Source: Carettochelys insculpta
Lineage: Eukaryota > Chordata > Testudines > Carettochelyidae
Assembly: GCF_033958435.1 (NCBI RefSeq)
Contig: NC_134161.1
Span: 15,872,001-15,936,000, forward strand
Length of the DNA stretch: 64,000 bases
Reading direction: 5' to 3'
Of this stretch, positions 36,203-47,695 are shown piece after piece. Both the position numbers and the translations under genes were made by a program. The first letter of the stretch is position 1. Each line of letters begins with the position of its first letter. The notes below the pieces were generated by a model. The model did not search any database and had not been told where the DNA came from. It was given only the letters and a program-made list of their open reading frames with translations.

Positions 36203-37130
36203 GAACAGTAAAGATGCAACTAATTATTTAGCAGTAGACATTAAGGTTCAAAAAGTTAAAGCTTTATAGCTATTAAAACACAACTGTTAATCACACATGT
36301 CAACATGTTCAAAACAAACAGTCTCAAATAAAACTCCTCTAGATTCTCACACAGCACGTTTCGAGTTTGCCTAGCTGTACATTTGGATTATTATCGATGG
36401 AAATATTTCTCCATTTTTTGTGTGCGTGAGGCACAATGTATGTTCACCAGCATTTACTGAGAAGAGATCAAATCCTTCACACCTAAATACAGCCATACAC
36501 ATGGAAGTGGGGATGCAGGAGGCACTGCAATGCCACCAGCTCCACATGGTCCTGGCTACTGGTCCTGCAGGCTCTGCTGTTGGCCCCAAGGTCCCAGTGT
36601 CTCCACTGCAGGCCATGGGGCCCCATCCCTGGGCTCTGTACCCAGAGCTCTGCAGCCACTACCAGCTGTGGCACCAGCCTAGGAAAGTGAGGGACACAAA
36701 CAGGGTAAGGCAGGGGCACAGCTCAGCACTGTCACCCTAAAAGTTATTCCTGTGCCACTGAATGCAACCAATCTCCTGGCCATTTGTGAGCATTCAGGCT
36801 TCCGTGGACATATATGTGTGTTAGCCCTGATAGCCTGACTCAGGAAATTAGAATCCCAGTTCCAACCCTGGTGTCATTCCACAGGCTCTTACCACAAAAA
36901 GTACAGCATATTCTCCTACCTAAAATCCCTTCAGCCATTCAAATTAGATACGGGATACAGAATTTTTCAAACCTTCCTCTACTAAATTGCTGCATAATGT
37001 TATTTTACCACTGCTGCTGTCTTTGGGACAGGTGCATTTAAGTGCTTAGAGAAGCATGCTTTGGTACCAGGTTTGGGAATCTTGTGACAGCGTGACTTGG
37101 AGAGAAGAATTGTTATTGGTGAGATTTTCC

Positions 37131-37350
37131 AGTGTTGTTTGCAGGGTTCTTGTTGCCATGTTGGTCTCTTAATATGAGAGACAAGGTGAGTGAGGTAAGA
37201 CCTTTTATTGAACTAGCTTCTGTGGCTGAAATAGACAAGCTTATGAGCTACACGGAACTCAGGAGGCCTGGGCAAGAGCTCTGTGTGACTCCAAAGCTTG
37301 TCTCTCTCACCAACAGATGTTGGTTAAATGAAAGATCTCACCTCACCCAT
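37131..37350 (+). repeat. Unclassified reptile repeat relic
   Basis: 'gttcttgttgccatgttgg', 'gagacaaggtgagtgaggta' and 'tttattgaactagcttctg', followed by 'acaagcttatgagctacac', match words I remember from a turtle/crocodilian interspersed repeat. It stops about 55 bp before the exon at 37406. Confidence 0.5.
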
Positions 37351-37405
37351 GTATGTCTATGAAATCTTCCAGAATAAGACAGCCCTACTATGTTTTATTC
37401 CACAG

Positions 37406-37554
37406 GTGGGCAAAAAAAGGCCAACTTATAAAGGAAGCATCGGGTGACTCCTACGAAACCATTGTGGACCACACTTTCTTCTTTGAGCCAGTATCCTGTG
37501 AGGTGACCAATGCTTTGGGCAGTACCAACATCAGCAGGACGGTGGATGTCTACT
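37406..37554 (+). CDS. KIRREL3: KIRREL3 exon: second half of Ig domain 3
   Basis: This 149-nt internal exon encodes about 49 residues, from the Trp of '[13 protein letters not shown]' to '...SRTVDVY'. It contains the C-terminal Ig cysteine in '[12 protein letters not shown]' and an N-glycosylation sequon (Asn-Ile-Ser). KIRREL3 is a type I membrane adhesion receptor of the nephrin/NEPH family that mediates homophilic cell recognition in brain and kidney, and Ig3 belongs to its extracellular stalk. The wording matches vertebrate KIRREL3 closely (recognised from memory). The acceptor is ttccacag and the donor is gtaagt. The exon starts with the third base of an Arg codon and ends after the first base of a Phe codon, which the next exon completes. 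The partner exon with the first half of Ig3 is not visible upstream. The Met at 37353, in frame upstream, lies in intron and is not a start. Confidence 0.95.
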
Positions 37555-38572
37555 GTAAGTTCCCCTGTGCTTCTACATCCTCAGGAACACAGAGCACTCC
37601 CAAAGGAACAGCTTAGAATCACCTCTTCTACACACACCCATTGGTTAATTTTGCAACCAGCTCCTAAAAGTAACGAATTGGAAATCCCCGTGTGCTAGAA
37701 GCCCTTGGCAACTGCAGCCTGGGGTCAGAGAAAAGAGGGCTTCCTGGGTGATTTCACTAGTAAGGGGTTTGTTAACACTGCACTGAATTGTTGGCAGTAC
37801 ACATTATTTCCTTACATCTAAATGAATGGACCCAGTGGCTGCTGTTACATGAAGTACTGGCAGACGCCACTTTTTCTAGAGCGAGAGAACCAGTTTTCTA
37901 GTCCTGGCTCTCCTGATTTGTCAGAGAGATGCCAGTTGGCTGCAGCCCTCATCATCAACACAATACAACACCCAGTGGCACAGCTAGCTACATGGTCTGC
38001 TGGTGCACCTCTTGGTGTAAGGAGCTTATTGGCAGGCAGGAAAGGCTGTGGCTGGAATGCGCTATGCTTCTTCAGCCCTGGGCCAGCTGAACAACCTCTA
38101 GGATCTGTTCTTACTAGCACAAGGTACAGCAGCTGCTGGTTCCTAGCTCCCTATGCTCATCCTCCTCTCCCAGTGCACCAAGCAGATGTCATGCACCTCT
38201 GAGCAGCTCACCTGTGCCATTCAGAGGTGGATTAAAGCTCACTGGGATCTTGAGCGAATCATAGGAAGAAAGATCTGAGGGGAAAAGGAATTTGGGAAGT
38301 TTTTTGAGGTGACAGTAATAAAAAACACAACTGCAAACTCCGCCACAATAGGAAGAACAGGAAGAGGACAATACGGCTGGCTGAAGAGCTCTGTAGCGTC
38401 CTATGAAAGGGAAATGTGGGCAAATTTGTTCATGCCAAATAGAAAAGAATAACATGAACACAAGCCTGTGTCTACAGAGCTCTGTGGCTTTGAAACCTGC
38501 CCATTGTTCTGAAATATTTTTCCAAAAAAACAGGTGCACTCTTTTGGTGTCTTTGTACACCCCGTTGCAGGA

Positions 38573-38686
38573 GGAGTGCGAGATGCCTCGGAATAGCATA
38601 TTATTTTGACATTGGTGCTGTTTAGACATTGCCAAATGCCAAAATAGCCTATTTTGAGTTTAGGCTGTCTGGTAGACACAGCCAAG
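38573..38686. repeat. Relic of the TIR element seen at 50968-51738
   Basis: 'gaatagcatattattttgac', 'aaaatagcctattttgag' and 'gtagacacagcc' are the inner and terminal words of that family. Mostly eroded. Confidence 0.4.
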
Positions 38687-39193
38687 GAGACAAAATCAGA
38701 AAGCTTAAAACATAAAATGAGTTACACCAAGCAAGGAACATGAAAGGTAATAAGAGGAGGTGCTTTAAATACAATAGGAGCAAACAAAAAACAAAAGAAA
38801 GTGCAGGTCCTATCCTTAGAGGGGAAACAGTTAACAACCAATGACATCGAGAAAGCTGCAGTGTTTAACGCCTATTTTGTGAGTCTTCACTTAAAAGTGA
38901 ACGGTGAGCAGACGCTCGACACAATTGAAGTTAACAAGGGGAAGGAACGTGAGCTGAAATAACAAAAGAAGTTAAAGAATATTTAGGTAAGTTACATACT
39001 TGGAAGCCCACAAGATATGATGAAATTCATCCTAGTTGCTTAAGGAGCTACCTGAAGCAGTCTTGGAACTACTAGCAATGACTTTTGAGAGCTCCAGGAG
39101 AAGCCTAGAGAAGGGCACATACGGTGCCTGTCTTTAAGCAGGGTAACAAAGAGGAATCTGGGAATTTTAACCCAATTAGCTTAATTTTGATAT

Positions 39194-39470
39194 CTGAAGG
39201 CCACTGAAGCCACAGCTGCATGAGCATTTATGTCGGCAAACTTACCTCACTCAGGAATGTGGAAAAAACACACCCCGGAGTGGCATAAATGTCACCAGTA
39301 TAACTGATAACATGCACCTCAGTGTGTTGGCAGGAGAGCTTCTCTTTGGGGCTGGTTTAATTAGGTTGATGAGAGAGCTCTTTCCCATTGGCATAGAGCA
39401 GCTACACAAGAGAACTCACAGTGGAGTGGGTGCATCTGTACAGCTGTGCCATCATGAGGTATCTAGTGAA
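39194..39470. mobile_element. DNA-element-like insertion within CR1
   Basis: The CR1 text breaks at 'tgatatctgaa' and resumes at 'ggtatctagtgaag'. Between lie non-CR1 words such as 'gccacagctgcatgagc', 'ttaattaggttgatgagag' and 'cagctgtgccat'. The near-identical 'tatct' on both sides fits a short target duplication. Family not named. Confidence 0.5.
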
Positions 39471-40232
39471 GACAAAGTATAAGACAAATTATTACCAATG
39501 AGTTCCTAAGTACCTTGAGGACAATAGGGTTATAAGGAATAGCCAGCATGGATTGGTCAAGAACTAATCATGCCAAACTAACCTAACTTCATTCTTTGAC
39601 AGGGTCACTGGCCTGCTGAATAGCAGGGAAGCAGTAGATTTTATTTTTATGCTTCATAAAATGAGTATAAAATGGATAAAATATATAAAGTATAAAAAGT
39701 ATAAGATGAAGAGGACACTTCATTTTACTAAAGCTTTGCTTCTTATAAGCAAACTAGGGAAGTGTGGTCTAGGAGATGAAATTACAATAATATGCATGCA
39801 AACTGGGTTGAAAATAGTTGTGCTGCCAAACCAGCAGTGTGAACCTAGAGAGGTCCCACAGGGATCAGTTGTGAGTCCAGAACTATTTAATATTTTCCTA
39901 AATGACTTGGTTAATTGGGTGGAGAGCATGCTTATAAAACATGCAGATGACACCAAGCTGGGAGGTAGGGCAAGCATTCTGGAGGACAGGATGAGAATTC
40001 AAAATGATAATGGCAAATTGGAGAGCTGGTCTGAAATCAACAAGAGGAAATACAATAAAGACATGTAACTGCAGCCCCAGAGTGCTTGACTTAGGAAGGA
40101 AAAAGCAAATGTACAGCTGCAAAATAGGGAGTAACTGTGGAGGTGGCAGTATTGCTGGAAAGGGGCTGGGAACTCATGAACTGAATGTCAGTCCCCGATG
40201 CGATACAGTTGTAAAAAGGCTCATACTATTAA

Positions 40233-40502
40233 CAAGGTGGCTGTATCAAAACAAAAAGCAGTCAAGTAGCACTTTAAAGACTAGCAAAATAGTTTATTAG
40301 GTGAGCTTTCGTGGGACAGACCCACTTCTTCAGACCATAGCCAGACCAGAACAGACTCCAAGTCAAGAAGTGGGTCTGTCCCACAAAAGCTCACCTAATA
40401 AACTATTTTGCTAGTCTTTAAAGTGCTACTTGACTGCTTTTTGTTTTGATAGTGTATAGACTAGCACAGCTTCCTCTCTGTTACTATTCAAGGTGGCTGT
40501 AT
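40233..40502. mobile_element. Fold-back (inverted dimer) element with 14-bp target duplication
   Basis: A 242-bp insert (40247-40488) sits between two identical copies of 'caaggtggctgtat' (40233-40246 and 40489-40502) inside the CR1. Arms 40247-40330 and 40365-40449 are complementary ('gcactttaaagactagc', 'gtgggacagacccac' and their complements) around a 34-bp spacer. The right side extends through 'agtgtatagactagcacagc' 'ttcctctctg' to 40488. Same family as 7010, 8352, 23990 and 27428. Confidence 0.9.
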
Positions 40503-41102
40503 GTGAGACATAGGAGGTAATGTTCTTCCTCTGTTCAGCACTGGTCAAGCCTCAGCTGGAGTGCTGTGTCCAGTTCTGGGTGCCACACGTTACGTACTAT
40601 GTGAATAAATTGGAGGGAATCCAAAGCAGAGCAAGAGAAACGATCCAGGGGATTGGAAAACCTGTTCTATGAGTAGAGGTGAAAACCTGTGGGTATGTTT
40701 GAGAAAAGAGTGAGGGGCAGACAGTCTTCAGCTTTAAGGGCCATTATACAGAGGACAGGGATCAGCTGTTCCTCGGGTCTGCTGAAGGTGGGAAAAGAAG
40801 AAAGCAGCTTAAGGTGCAGCAAAGAAGATTAGGTGAGATACAAGGGAAAACTTTCTAGTTATACCTGTAAGTAAAGTCTGAAACAGGCTTCCAAGGCAGG
40901 TTGTGGAATCTCTATCACTGGAGAGTTTTAAGAACAGGTTGCATAGGGCAGTCTAGTTTTCCTTGATCCTCCTTCTGCACAGGGCTGACCAGGGACCTCT
41001 CAAATTATGTACAGCCTATGAAAACAGAGCATGCTCCAAGGAGGGGAGAGATGATGGAGCTCAGGGCCTGCCTCACCCTCTGGCCCAGGAGCTTCTGACT
41101 GA

Positions 41103-41372
<270 letters not shown>

Positions 41373-41399
41373 TGAGCCCCAGGGGGTCAGGCTCACCAT

Positions 41400-41530
41400 G
41401 TGGACATGTCCTCGGACTGGGATTCAGGAAGGCTGGGGGCTGTGCCCGTCTCTGCCACTCACCTAGTGCACCACCCTGAGCAAATCACATCCCTCCCAGA
41501 GCCTGTTTCCCTCATAACCTCTTTGGGGGA
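41400..41530 (+). repeat. Probable MIR-like relic
   Basis: 'tgggattcaggaaggctggg', 'tctctgccactcacctagtg' and 'gagcaaatcacatccctc' with 'cctgtttccctcat' follow MIR order, strongly diverged. Confidence 0.45.
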
Positions 41531-42199
41531 TGGACTGTCCCTTGCCAAGTGCCAGCTCCAGCCCTGGGGTCCCAGCCGAGATCGGTGCCTACAAATGACA
41601 AACCACAGTTCTAAGGTGAGGAGCCCAATGTCAGGGAGAGTGGTGGGTGCTCATCAGGCGGGACAGACCCACAATAGCCCAGTCCCACAGGTTGTTCCCA
41701 CTGACCTCTCTGGGACCTGCACCAATGGGAGCTCTGAGGGTGGTGCCTGTGAGTGAGACAGCGTTCAGAGCCACCTAGCCGGGCCTTCACCTTGGAGCAG
41801 CAGAGACATGTCTCCACTTGCAGGGAGCCCCTGAGGTGAGTGCCTGGATACAGCACCCAGAACCCTTCCCTAAGCCCAAACCCTGCACAACTTCTGCACT
41901 CTGAACCCCTCATCCCCAGCACATGCCCTCTCCAATACCCCAGCCCCCTAACTCTGCCCACAGCTCCCTCCCAGGCCCCAAATTCTTCGTTAACCAGAAG
42001 ATATGAGTAGCCAGCCTCTCCCTGCCACGAACGGCATGACTAAGAAAGCTTTTACTGAAGGCCTTTATACTGCCCTCGTCCCCAGGGTATCTGAGCAGCC
42101 TCCGGCCGTGCATTAACACCTGTTACAGATGGTTCAGTCTTTCCCTTATCTCTGTGTGTGACATGGAGCAGGTGGTTTGGAAGGGGGTTGTTTACATGT

Positions 42200-42391
42200 G
42201 TCTGAATTAGGGTTACCATACTTGAGCTTTCAAAAAGGGGACACCCCCAAGAGGGAGTGTAGCTGTATCCATCTCTATGAGCTCACATTGTATTCATGTA
42301 CTATACATACTATAACACTTTAATGCAATGTGAGCTGGTAGAGATGGATACAGATACACTCCTTTTTTATATGGTAAACCCTAGTCTGAAT
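42200..42391. mobile_element. hAT-type miniature element with perfect 8-bp target duplication
   Basis: Element 42208-42383 starts 'tagggttaccata' and ends 'tatggtaaaccct' + 'a', and is flanked by identical 8-mers 'gtctgaat' (42200-42207 and 42384-42391). The inverted arms extend inward over about 80 bp ('gtatccatctctatgagctc' opposite 'gagctggtagagatggatac'). The 8-bp duplication and short TIRs are the hAT signature. No transposase. Confidence 0.85.
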
Positions 42392-44590
42392 ACATGTCCT
42401 TGCAGCTCTCTGGCTGCTTTCCCACATGTTCTTCCTGAGCAGTGTGAAGAGTGAGGTGCATGCTCTGCAAAATGTCAGTGAAGCAACCTGTGGCGCACAT
42501 GATCTGTCTCCATCTCCATGTAGTTCTGAGGACTCCTCCACTCAATCCCTCCAGCAAGACACCAAGGGCTGTGCTGGATTTGCCATCTCTAGCAATTTTT
42601 GCACTAGAATTAGAAGTTTCTTCCCTAAAAGGTCTGCTCTAGTGGAAACAGGAAATATTCTGGGGCCGTGCTTTGGCCTATGTTATGCAGGGAGTAGTAA
42701 GCGATCACAATGGTCCCTTCTGACCTTGGGATGTCTGAATTTCTCAAAATCAAGGATAGAAAGCTTTAAGATCAAGGATCAAACACTGAAGTCCTGACTC
42801 CATCTAGACTTGCTTTGTCCTGCGAAGGTCTACAGGTCAGGATCTGCCTCTGTGCAAAAAGCTTACCGTGCTGCCTGAATTCCACTCCCAGCTGACCCAG
42901 ACCAGAGGGGTGGTAAGGCTTCTTCTTCCAACTTAAAAGCCATTTTTCAGAAGTGATCACTATGGCATCCAGCTCAAATTACCATTGTTAGTCATGTTTT
43001 ATGTGGTGGTCACACAGGCAGAGGTCTGCATGGGTACAAAATGTTTGTCTACAGGCAGAACCCAGATACCCACCGAGCTACAGGCCTCTGCCAGGACCGG
43101 CAGTGGCCAAAGCAGGAGCATGTCAGGCTGCTGCAGAATGGGAACCAGTGGTAGCGTTGCCCTCAGCCCTGCCCACAGGATGGGAACTGGGCTCAGCGGC
43201 AGCGGCCCCTGCTCCTGCTCCTGTGTCTAAGCGACTGCCCTGCCCCTCTCCAGCATGCGTGGATGGAGGACTCCAGAGTTTCCAGTCAAACATCTTTTCC
43301 TACAGCTTGACTTACGACCATGGGGGGCAAATGGGGGAGAGCTGGGATGAGGTAGCATCCCCCCACCCCGACCCCCGACTTCAGTCAGAGGAGCAACAGT
43401 GTCTCTTGCCCACATGTGCAAACTCCCAGCCCTGTAGGAGGCAGGAGAGGAGAGCAGCAGCCGTCTCTCCCCATCCCACCCCACCGCCAGTACAGCCACT
43501 CAGCCACACGGAACAAGCCAGCGGCAGGTGCAGCAGGGGAAGGGCTGCTCACCTGCAGCAAGGCCAAGGTCGGTGAGGGAATCTCCCCTTGGGCTCCCAG
43601 CGCCTGCGGACCAGAAGGAAGGAGATCCACAGTTTCTCCCAGAGCGCTGGGGGACAGGTGCTGGAGGGAGAGGACAGGAGAGGGGAAGGGGCTCAGTGAC
43701 CTCCTGACGTCCCATCCAGTTCTTCTGTTCTGTGGAGAGGGGAAAGCTGGATAGAGGAGTTCACAGGGCAAGCTTGGAGGAGCTGGTGGGTTTGGACAGG
43801 AGCAGGATGGGCAGATGGATTTGTCAAAGAGGATCTGTGAGACAGGCAGCAGGGGAGTTTTAGTCCAGTCTGATCTGGGCAGCTCCCCCCAGCACAGCCA
43901 TCTGTGGTGACACCCTTCACTGCATGTGTAACTGCTGCTAGGGGCATTCAGGGGTCTGCTGAGCACCAGTGTAAGCCCCCAGAACAACTGGAGCAACTGG
44001 CTGCAAGTGCAGCCCACAGCAGTGGCCATAACCGACATGCTGGGTATGCCCGTGAGGCAAACACAGCCCAGAACAGCCCGAAGAAGCCAACACAGGCTGC
44101 CGAGAGGTGTGCAGGATCAGCGCTGCCCCCTCCAGCCCCTGTGCAACGGTCCCACCCAGCTCCCAAGGAAAGTGTCACCCGTCCCGCTTGGCAGCCCTCC
44201 GACTGACAGATACAATGGTACAGGTGGGAAATTAACCACTGGCACAAGCAGCCACCACAGGTAATTAGAAATACTTGACTCCAAAAGCCACAATTGGGTC
44301 TAGACTCATCACATTTCTCAATGCTGCCGGCGCTGGATTTTGCTGACTGCCTACTTCAGACCACTTTGTTTCAGCACTTTTCAAGCCTTAATGAAGATGC
44401 TAATTGCACTGACAGGGCAGTAGGGCAGTGTGTCAGGCCTTCCTGATTGCAACACGTTGCTGGGAAAGGGTCAAAGAAGCCACACTGATGCAAACCCTAA
44501 GTTGCTAGGAAAGATGATCTCACAATGACAGCTTGCGCAAAGCTGATAGCACACACTTCTGCTCTCCCACTGACCCTGTGGTTTGGACTG

Positions 44591-44914
44591 CAGGTTGAAC
44601 CTCTCTAATCCGGCACCGTTGAGATCAGACCAGTGCCAGATGAGAGAATTTTCCAGACCACAGGAGGTCAATATTTTCTAGCACATTACCAACACTTCCA
44701 CTGCTTACTGGACTCTTAGAAGATATTTAGGGGTAAATTACAGCTGAATAACAGCACAGAACACTGAGAGCCAGGACTGGTGGCTGGAAAAAAGCTTTAT
44801 GGGACCATAGGGATCTTGGCCACACCCATGGTAAGTGATCACCCAGCGAACTAAAATCATAATGGATTACGGATGTGCTGGATGAGAGACCGCCGAATTA
44901 GAGATATTCAACCT
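44591..44914 (-). mobile_element. TIR element, copy 2 of the 16967 family
   Basis: It begins 'caggttgaacctctctaatc' and ends 'agatattcaacctg'. The interior is the reverse of copy 1: 'gaccacaggaggtca', 'aacacttccactgcttactg' and 'agccaggactggtggctgg'. TG lies outside both ends, a 2-bp flank consistent with a degraded TA duplication. Confidence 0.75.
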
Positions 44915-44984
44915 GTGGGTGGCTCATTGGCAGCCCCAACACCTGAGAGCACAGCCCTCTCTAGTTAGGGAGAGAGTATGAGAT

Positions 44985-45110
44985 AATGCTTTGACCAGGG
45001 CCTGAGAATCAAGGCTCCTGGGTTGTTTCCCAGCTTTGCCATTGTCATTGTTCTCCTGCAGCATTTCAGTTCCACAACTTGCAAAACAGGGATAAAATCC
45101 CTCATGCCTA
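44985..45110 (+). repeat. Probable MIR-like relic
   Basis: 'tcaaggctcctgggttgttt' with 'cccagctttgccattgtc', 'cagcatttcag' and 'acagggataaaat' resemble the MIR core and tail. Weak. Confidence 0.4.
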
Positions 45111-45190
45111 ACTGAGGCTGAGTCAGGGCTTGGAAATCCTTGGGTGAGAAGCTCTGTGACTGCATCTCTGCAAATGCAGCTATGTACTCA

Positions 45191-45222
45191 TTTCCCTTCC
45201 CTTCCCTTCCCTTCCCTTCCAG
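45191..45222 (+). repeat. (TTCCC)n simple repeat
   Basis: About six uninterrupted units of ttccc on the + strand. Confidence 0.9.
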
Positions 45223-46539
45223 AGTATTTAACGGTCCCTATGATGTTACGTTCAGGATCATATGCGAAGGCAGGGACAGACAAATACTGTCCTACAGGCT
45301 AGATCTGGGCCACCAGGCTTAGTCCCTGGCAGGCTCCCACCACTCTCTTTATCTGCACCTTCTCAGGTATCAGACAATTGCAGCTCTTATTGGCCACAGA
45401 TTGCCGTTCATGACCACTGGGAGTAGCAGAAAATGTCACAGACCAGGGCACTGCTTCCTGTAGCTCCCATTGGCCTCAAACCGTGATCCACAGCCAGTGA
45501 GAGCTGTGGTCGCCCAATACATGCAGACTAACGCTGGCGAGCTGCCACTTTACTATTGCCCCTCCCTAGCCAAAGGTTATGCGCTTGAGCAGCAAAGCAT
45601 GCACAGCTCACACGGGGGTCTGCTCTCTCCTCTGCCCACTGCCCTCGCTTGCATTGGCACTAAGAGAAGTTACAGATCACACTGAGAATACAAACCACAT
45701 GCCCTGGGGAACAGCTCCCTCTCCAAACGTGGGATGCCTCTTCCCAAGAGTGCAGTTCATGCAATAGCATTTCCGCCTCCAGCAGTGTTTCCGGCCAAGC
45801 ATGGAGGGAGCAGATTCTCAGTGCCTACCTGTGCCATACGTGCTGCTCCCACCCGCTCCAATTTGGACAGGCATTGAGGAGTGGTGCTGCTTGCATTGTG
45901 TGCCTCCTTGCCGCTGGCCAAGCATACAGGGGTGGCATGAAGTCCTCCTGCTGGCATGACTCTGACACAGGCCTTCTCCAGCTAAGCCATCCATTATATC
46001 TGGTGGCTCTTCTTGGAACTCCAGTGCAGTCAGTCCACCATTAGAAGGCACGGCCTTTGAGGGAGCTCCCTGAGGCTGTACCTGCCTAGTCACACGTGCC
46101 TGTCGGTCAGCCACTGCCAGCAAGAAAACAGCAGGGTAAGTGTGTATGAACAGGCCTCAGCTAGATCAGCGAAGTTATCTTTAAGTGGTGGTGCCCGCCC
46201 CCAGGTCATTCATGGGCTGGAACATCTGAGTGCAAGATCTAAAAGCACGAGCTGAAAAACTCTGACTTGACGGTAACAGGCTACTTTCATCTCAAGGGGA
46301 TGGAAGCTTGGCTATTCATAGTCAAGGGCCTGCCACGCAGGAATGTACTCCCTCTAGTTCTCCCCAAAGTTCACACGTGGCATCTTTCTAGTCAGCATTG
46401 CCAAGCTTTTGGATTCCTCTGTCAGTCTGTGTTTTACAGGGCCCGCTTGTTGCGGTTGGGTGGGTGGGCTGGAAAACTTTCTGTATCTCAGACTAATTAT
46501 TGGGTGATTAGCTCTTTGCACATTTTTCCTAGAGTTTGA

Positions 46540-47410
46540 TATTCTTCAAATGAATGGAAATGTTTCAGATGAAGCTTCAATGAAAATGGTGAAAAGTTTT
46601 GAATGATTAAATTATAGGCTAAAAAGAAGAATGGATTAAACAAAATATATGCAAAATTTCCCCCTCTGTGTCTTCACCAACTCCAGAGCTAGTTCAAACT
46701 TTGACATTTTAAAATTCGAAAAAATTCACATTTTGGAAAATCGGAAAATATTTCCAAAACCATTAATAAATTGTGTGTGCTTGGGTTATTTGTCTCTTCT
46801 CTCTTTTTTTTTTTTCCAACTGGTTATTATTTGTATGCAACACCAAGCCTTTGATCTTGAAGACTTTTGAAAACTACCATGCTTTTTAGATTTATTCTTC
46901 AACAGAGCCAATAACTGGTCTCTTTTTGGAGACGCAGTAGCACAGTCGGGGACTTGTCTGTGTCTGGTCCAGTCACTAGAGGGTACCATGTTAGCATGAG
47001 TGCTGATCCAAAACCTTCAACAAAATATTTGTTCATTGAAATATTGCAGCACTTTGAAACCAAAGCTGTGAAACAGGTTCAATTTCAACAAAGCTCCTGA
47101 CAAAACGTTTTTGAAAAGAGGGTTTCAAAATTTTCAAAACATTGGTTTTGACATTTTCTGAACAAAAAATTTGAGCTTTTCAGTCGGGAAATGGCTTTTT
47201 TATTTCAAAATTTACACTGATTAAATGGAGAAGAAGAGAAAAGGTATACATCAACAGGAAACGTTATGATTGACTTGAAGTGAAGAAAAATGTGGTGCTT
47301 TGGTTCATGAAGAGTTTTTGGAGACTTCAACATTTTGTCCTGTTTTAGGCTAAGAACAAATTTTGAGCTTTTAAATGCACAGGTGAGAGAGCCATTTCCC
47401 ACCCAGCTCT
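46540..47410. repeat. A/T-rich repeat zone dominated by 'ttcaaaa' words
   Basis: Variants of 'ttttcaaaa', 'gaaaattt' and 'aatgtttc' recur on both strands, ending in 'gagagccatttcccacccag'. This fits a decayed, internally repetitive interspersed element, ending about 150 bp before the exon at 47564. A similar but shorter stretch is at 55490-55640. Confidence 0.45.
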
Positions 47411-47419
47411 AATGAATAG

Positions 47420-47695
<276 letters not shown>

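Larger units (their letters stand above)
1..37405 (+). other. KIRREL3: KIRREL3 intron (3' part) upstream of the first visible exon
   Basis: This stretch ends in a good acceptor (pyrimidine-rich tract then cacag) just before the exon at 37406. No open frame of useful length in it resembles the earlier KIRREL3 parts (signal peptide, Ig1, Ig2, first half of Ig3), so I read it as one intron whose 5' end lies outside the window. Its content is mostly repeats, listed separately. Stretches over 300 bases in which I see nothing recognisable are 441-1140 (apart from a MITE fragment), 1936-4040, 4171-5735, 5946-7009, 7215-7605, 9720-10150, 11703-13718, 13811-14750, 15869-16620, 17936-19540, 20791-22597, 23216-23990, 24511-26280, 29336-30560, 30771-31575, 31746-32510, 33906-34785 and 36203-37130. 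Unmasked parts may contain regulatory elements; candidates are in the findings. A very short exon could have been missed. Confidence 0.8.
38690..40970 (+). mobile_element. Long CR1 LINE copy, interrupted twice
   Basis: It covers CR1 from upstream of the reverse transcriptase ('DIEKAAVFNAYFVSLH') through 'REVPQGSVVSPELFNIFLN', 'HADDTKLGGRASILEDRMR' and 'IQNDNGKLESWSE' to the 3' region ('caagcctcagctggagtgct', 'ttccaaggcaggttgtgg'). The catalytic box reads H-A-D-D. A TIR-like insertion (39194-39470) and a fold-back element (40233-40502) split it. Many small indels. It fills most of this intron. Confidence 0.88.

Noticed and set aside
37353..37405. Possible start codon upstream of the Ig3 exon
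   Set aside because: An AG acceptor with pyrimidine tract separates it from the exon, and an internal Ig domain would not start there.
43001..44264. Several long open frames (up to 217 codons, both strands)
   Set aside because: Stop-poor GC-rich intron sequence; Pro/Ser/Ala-rich translations with no domain, and frames overlap on opposite strands.
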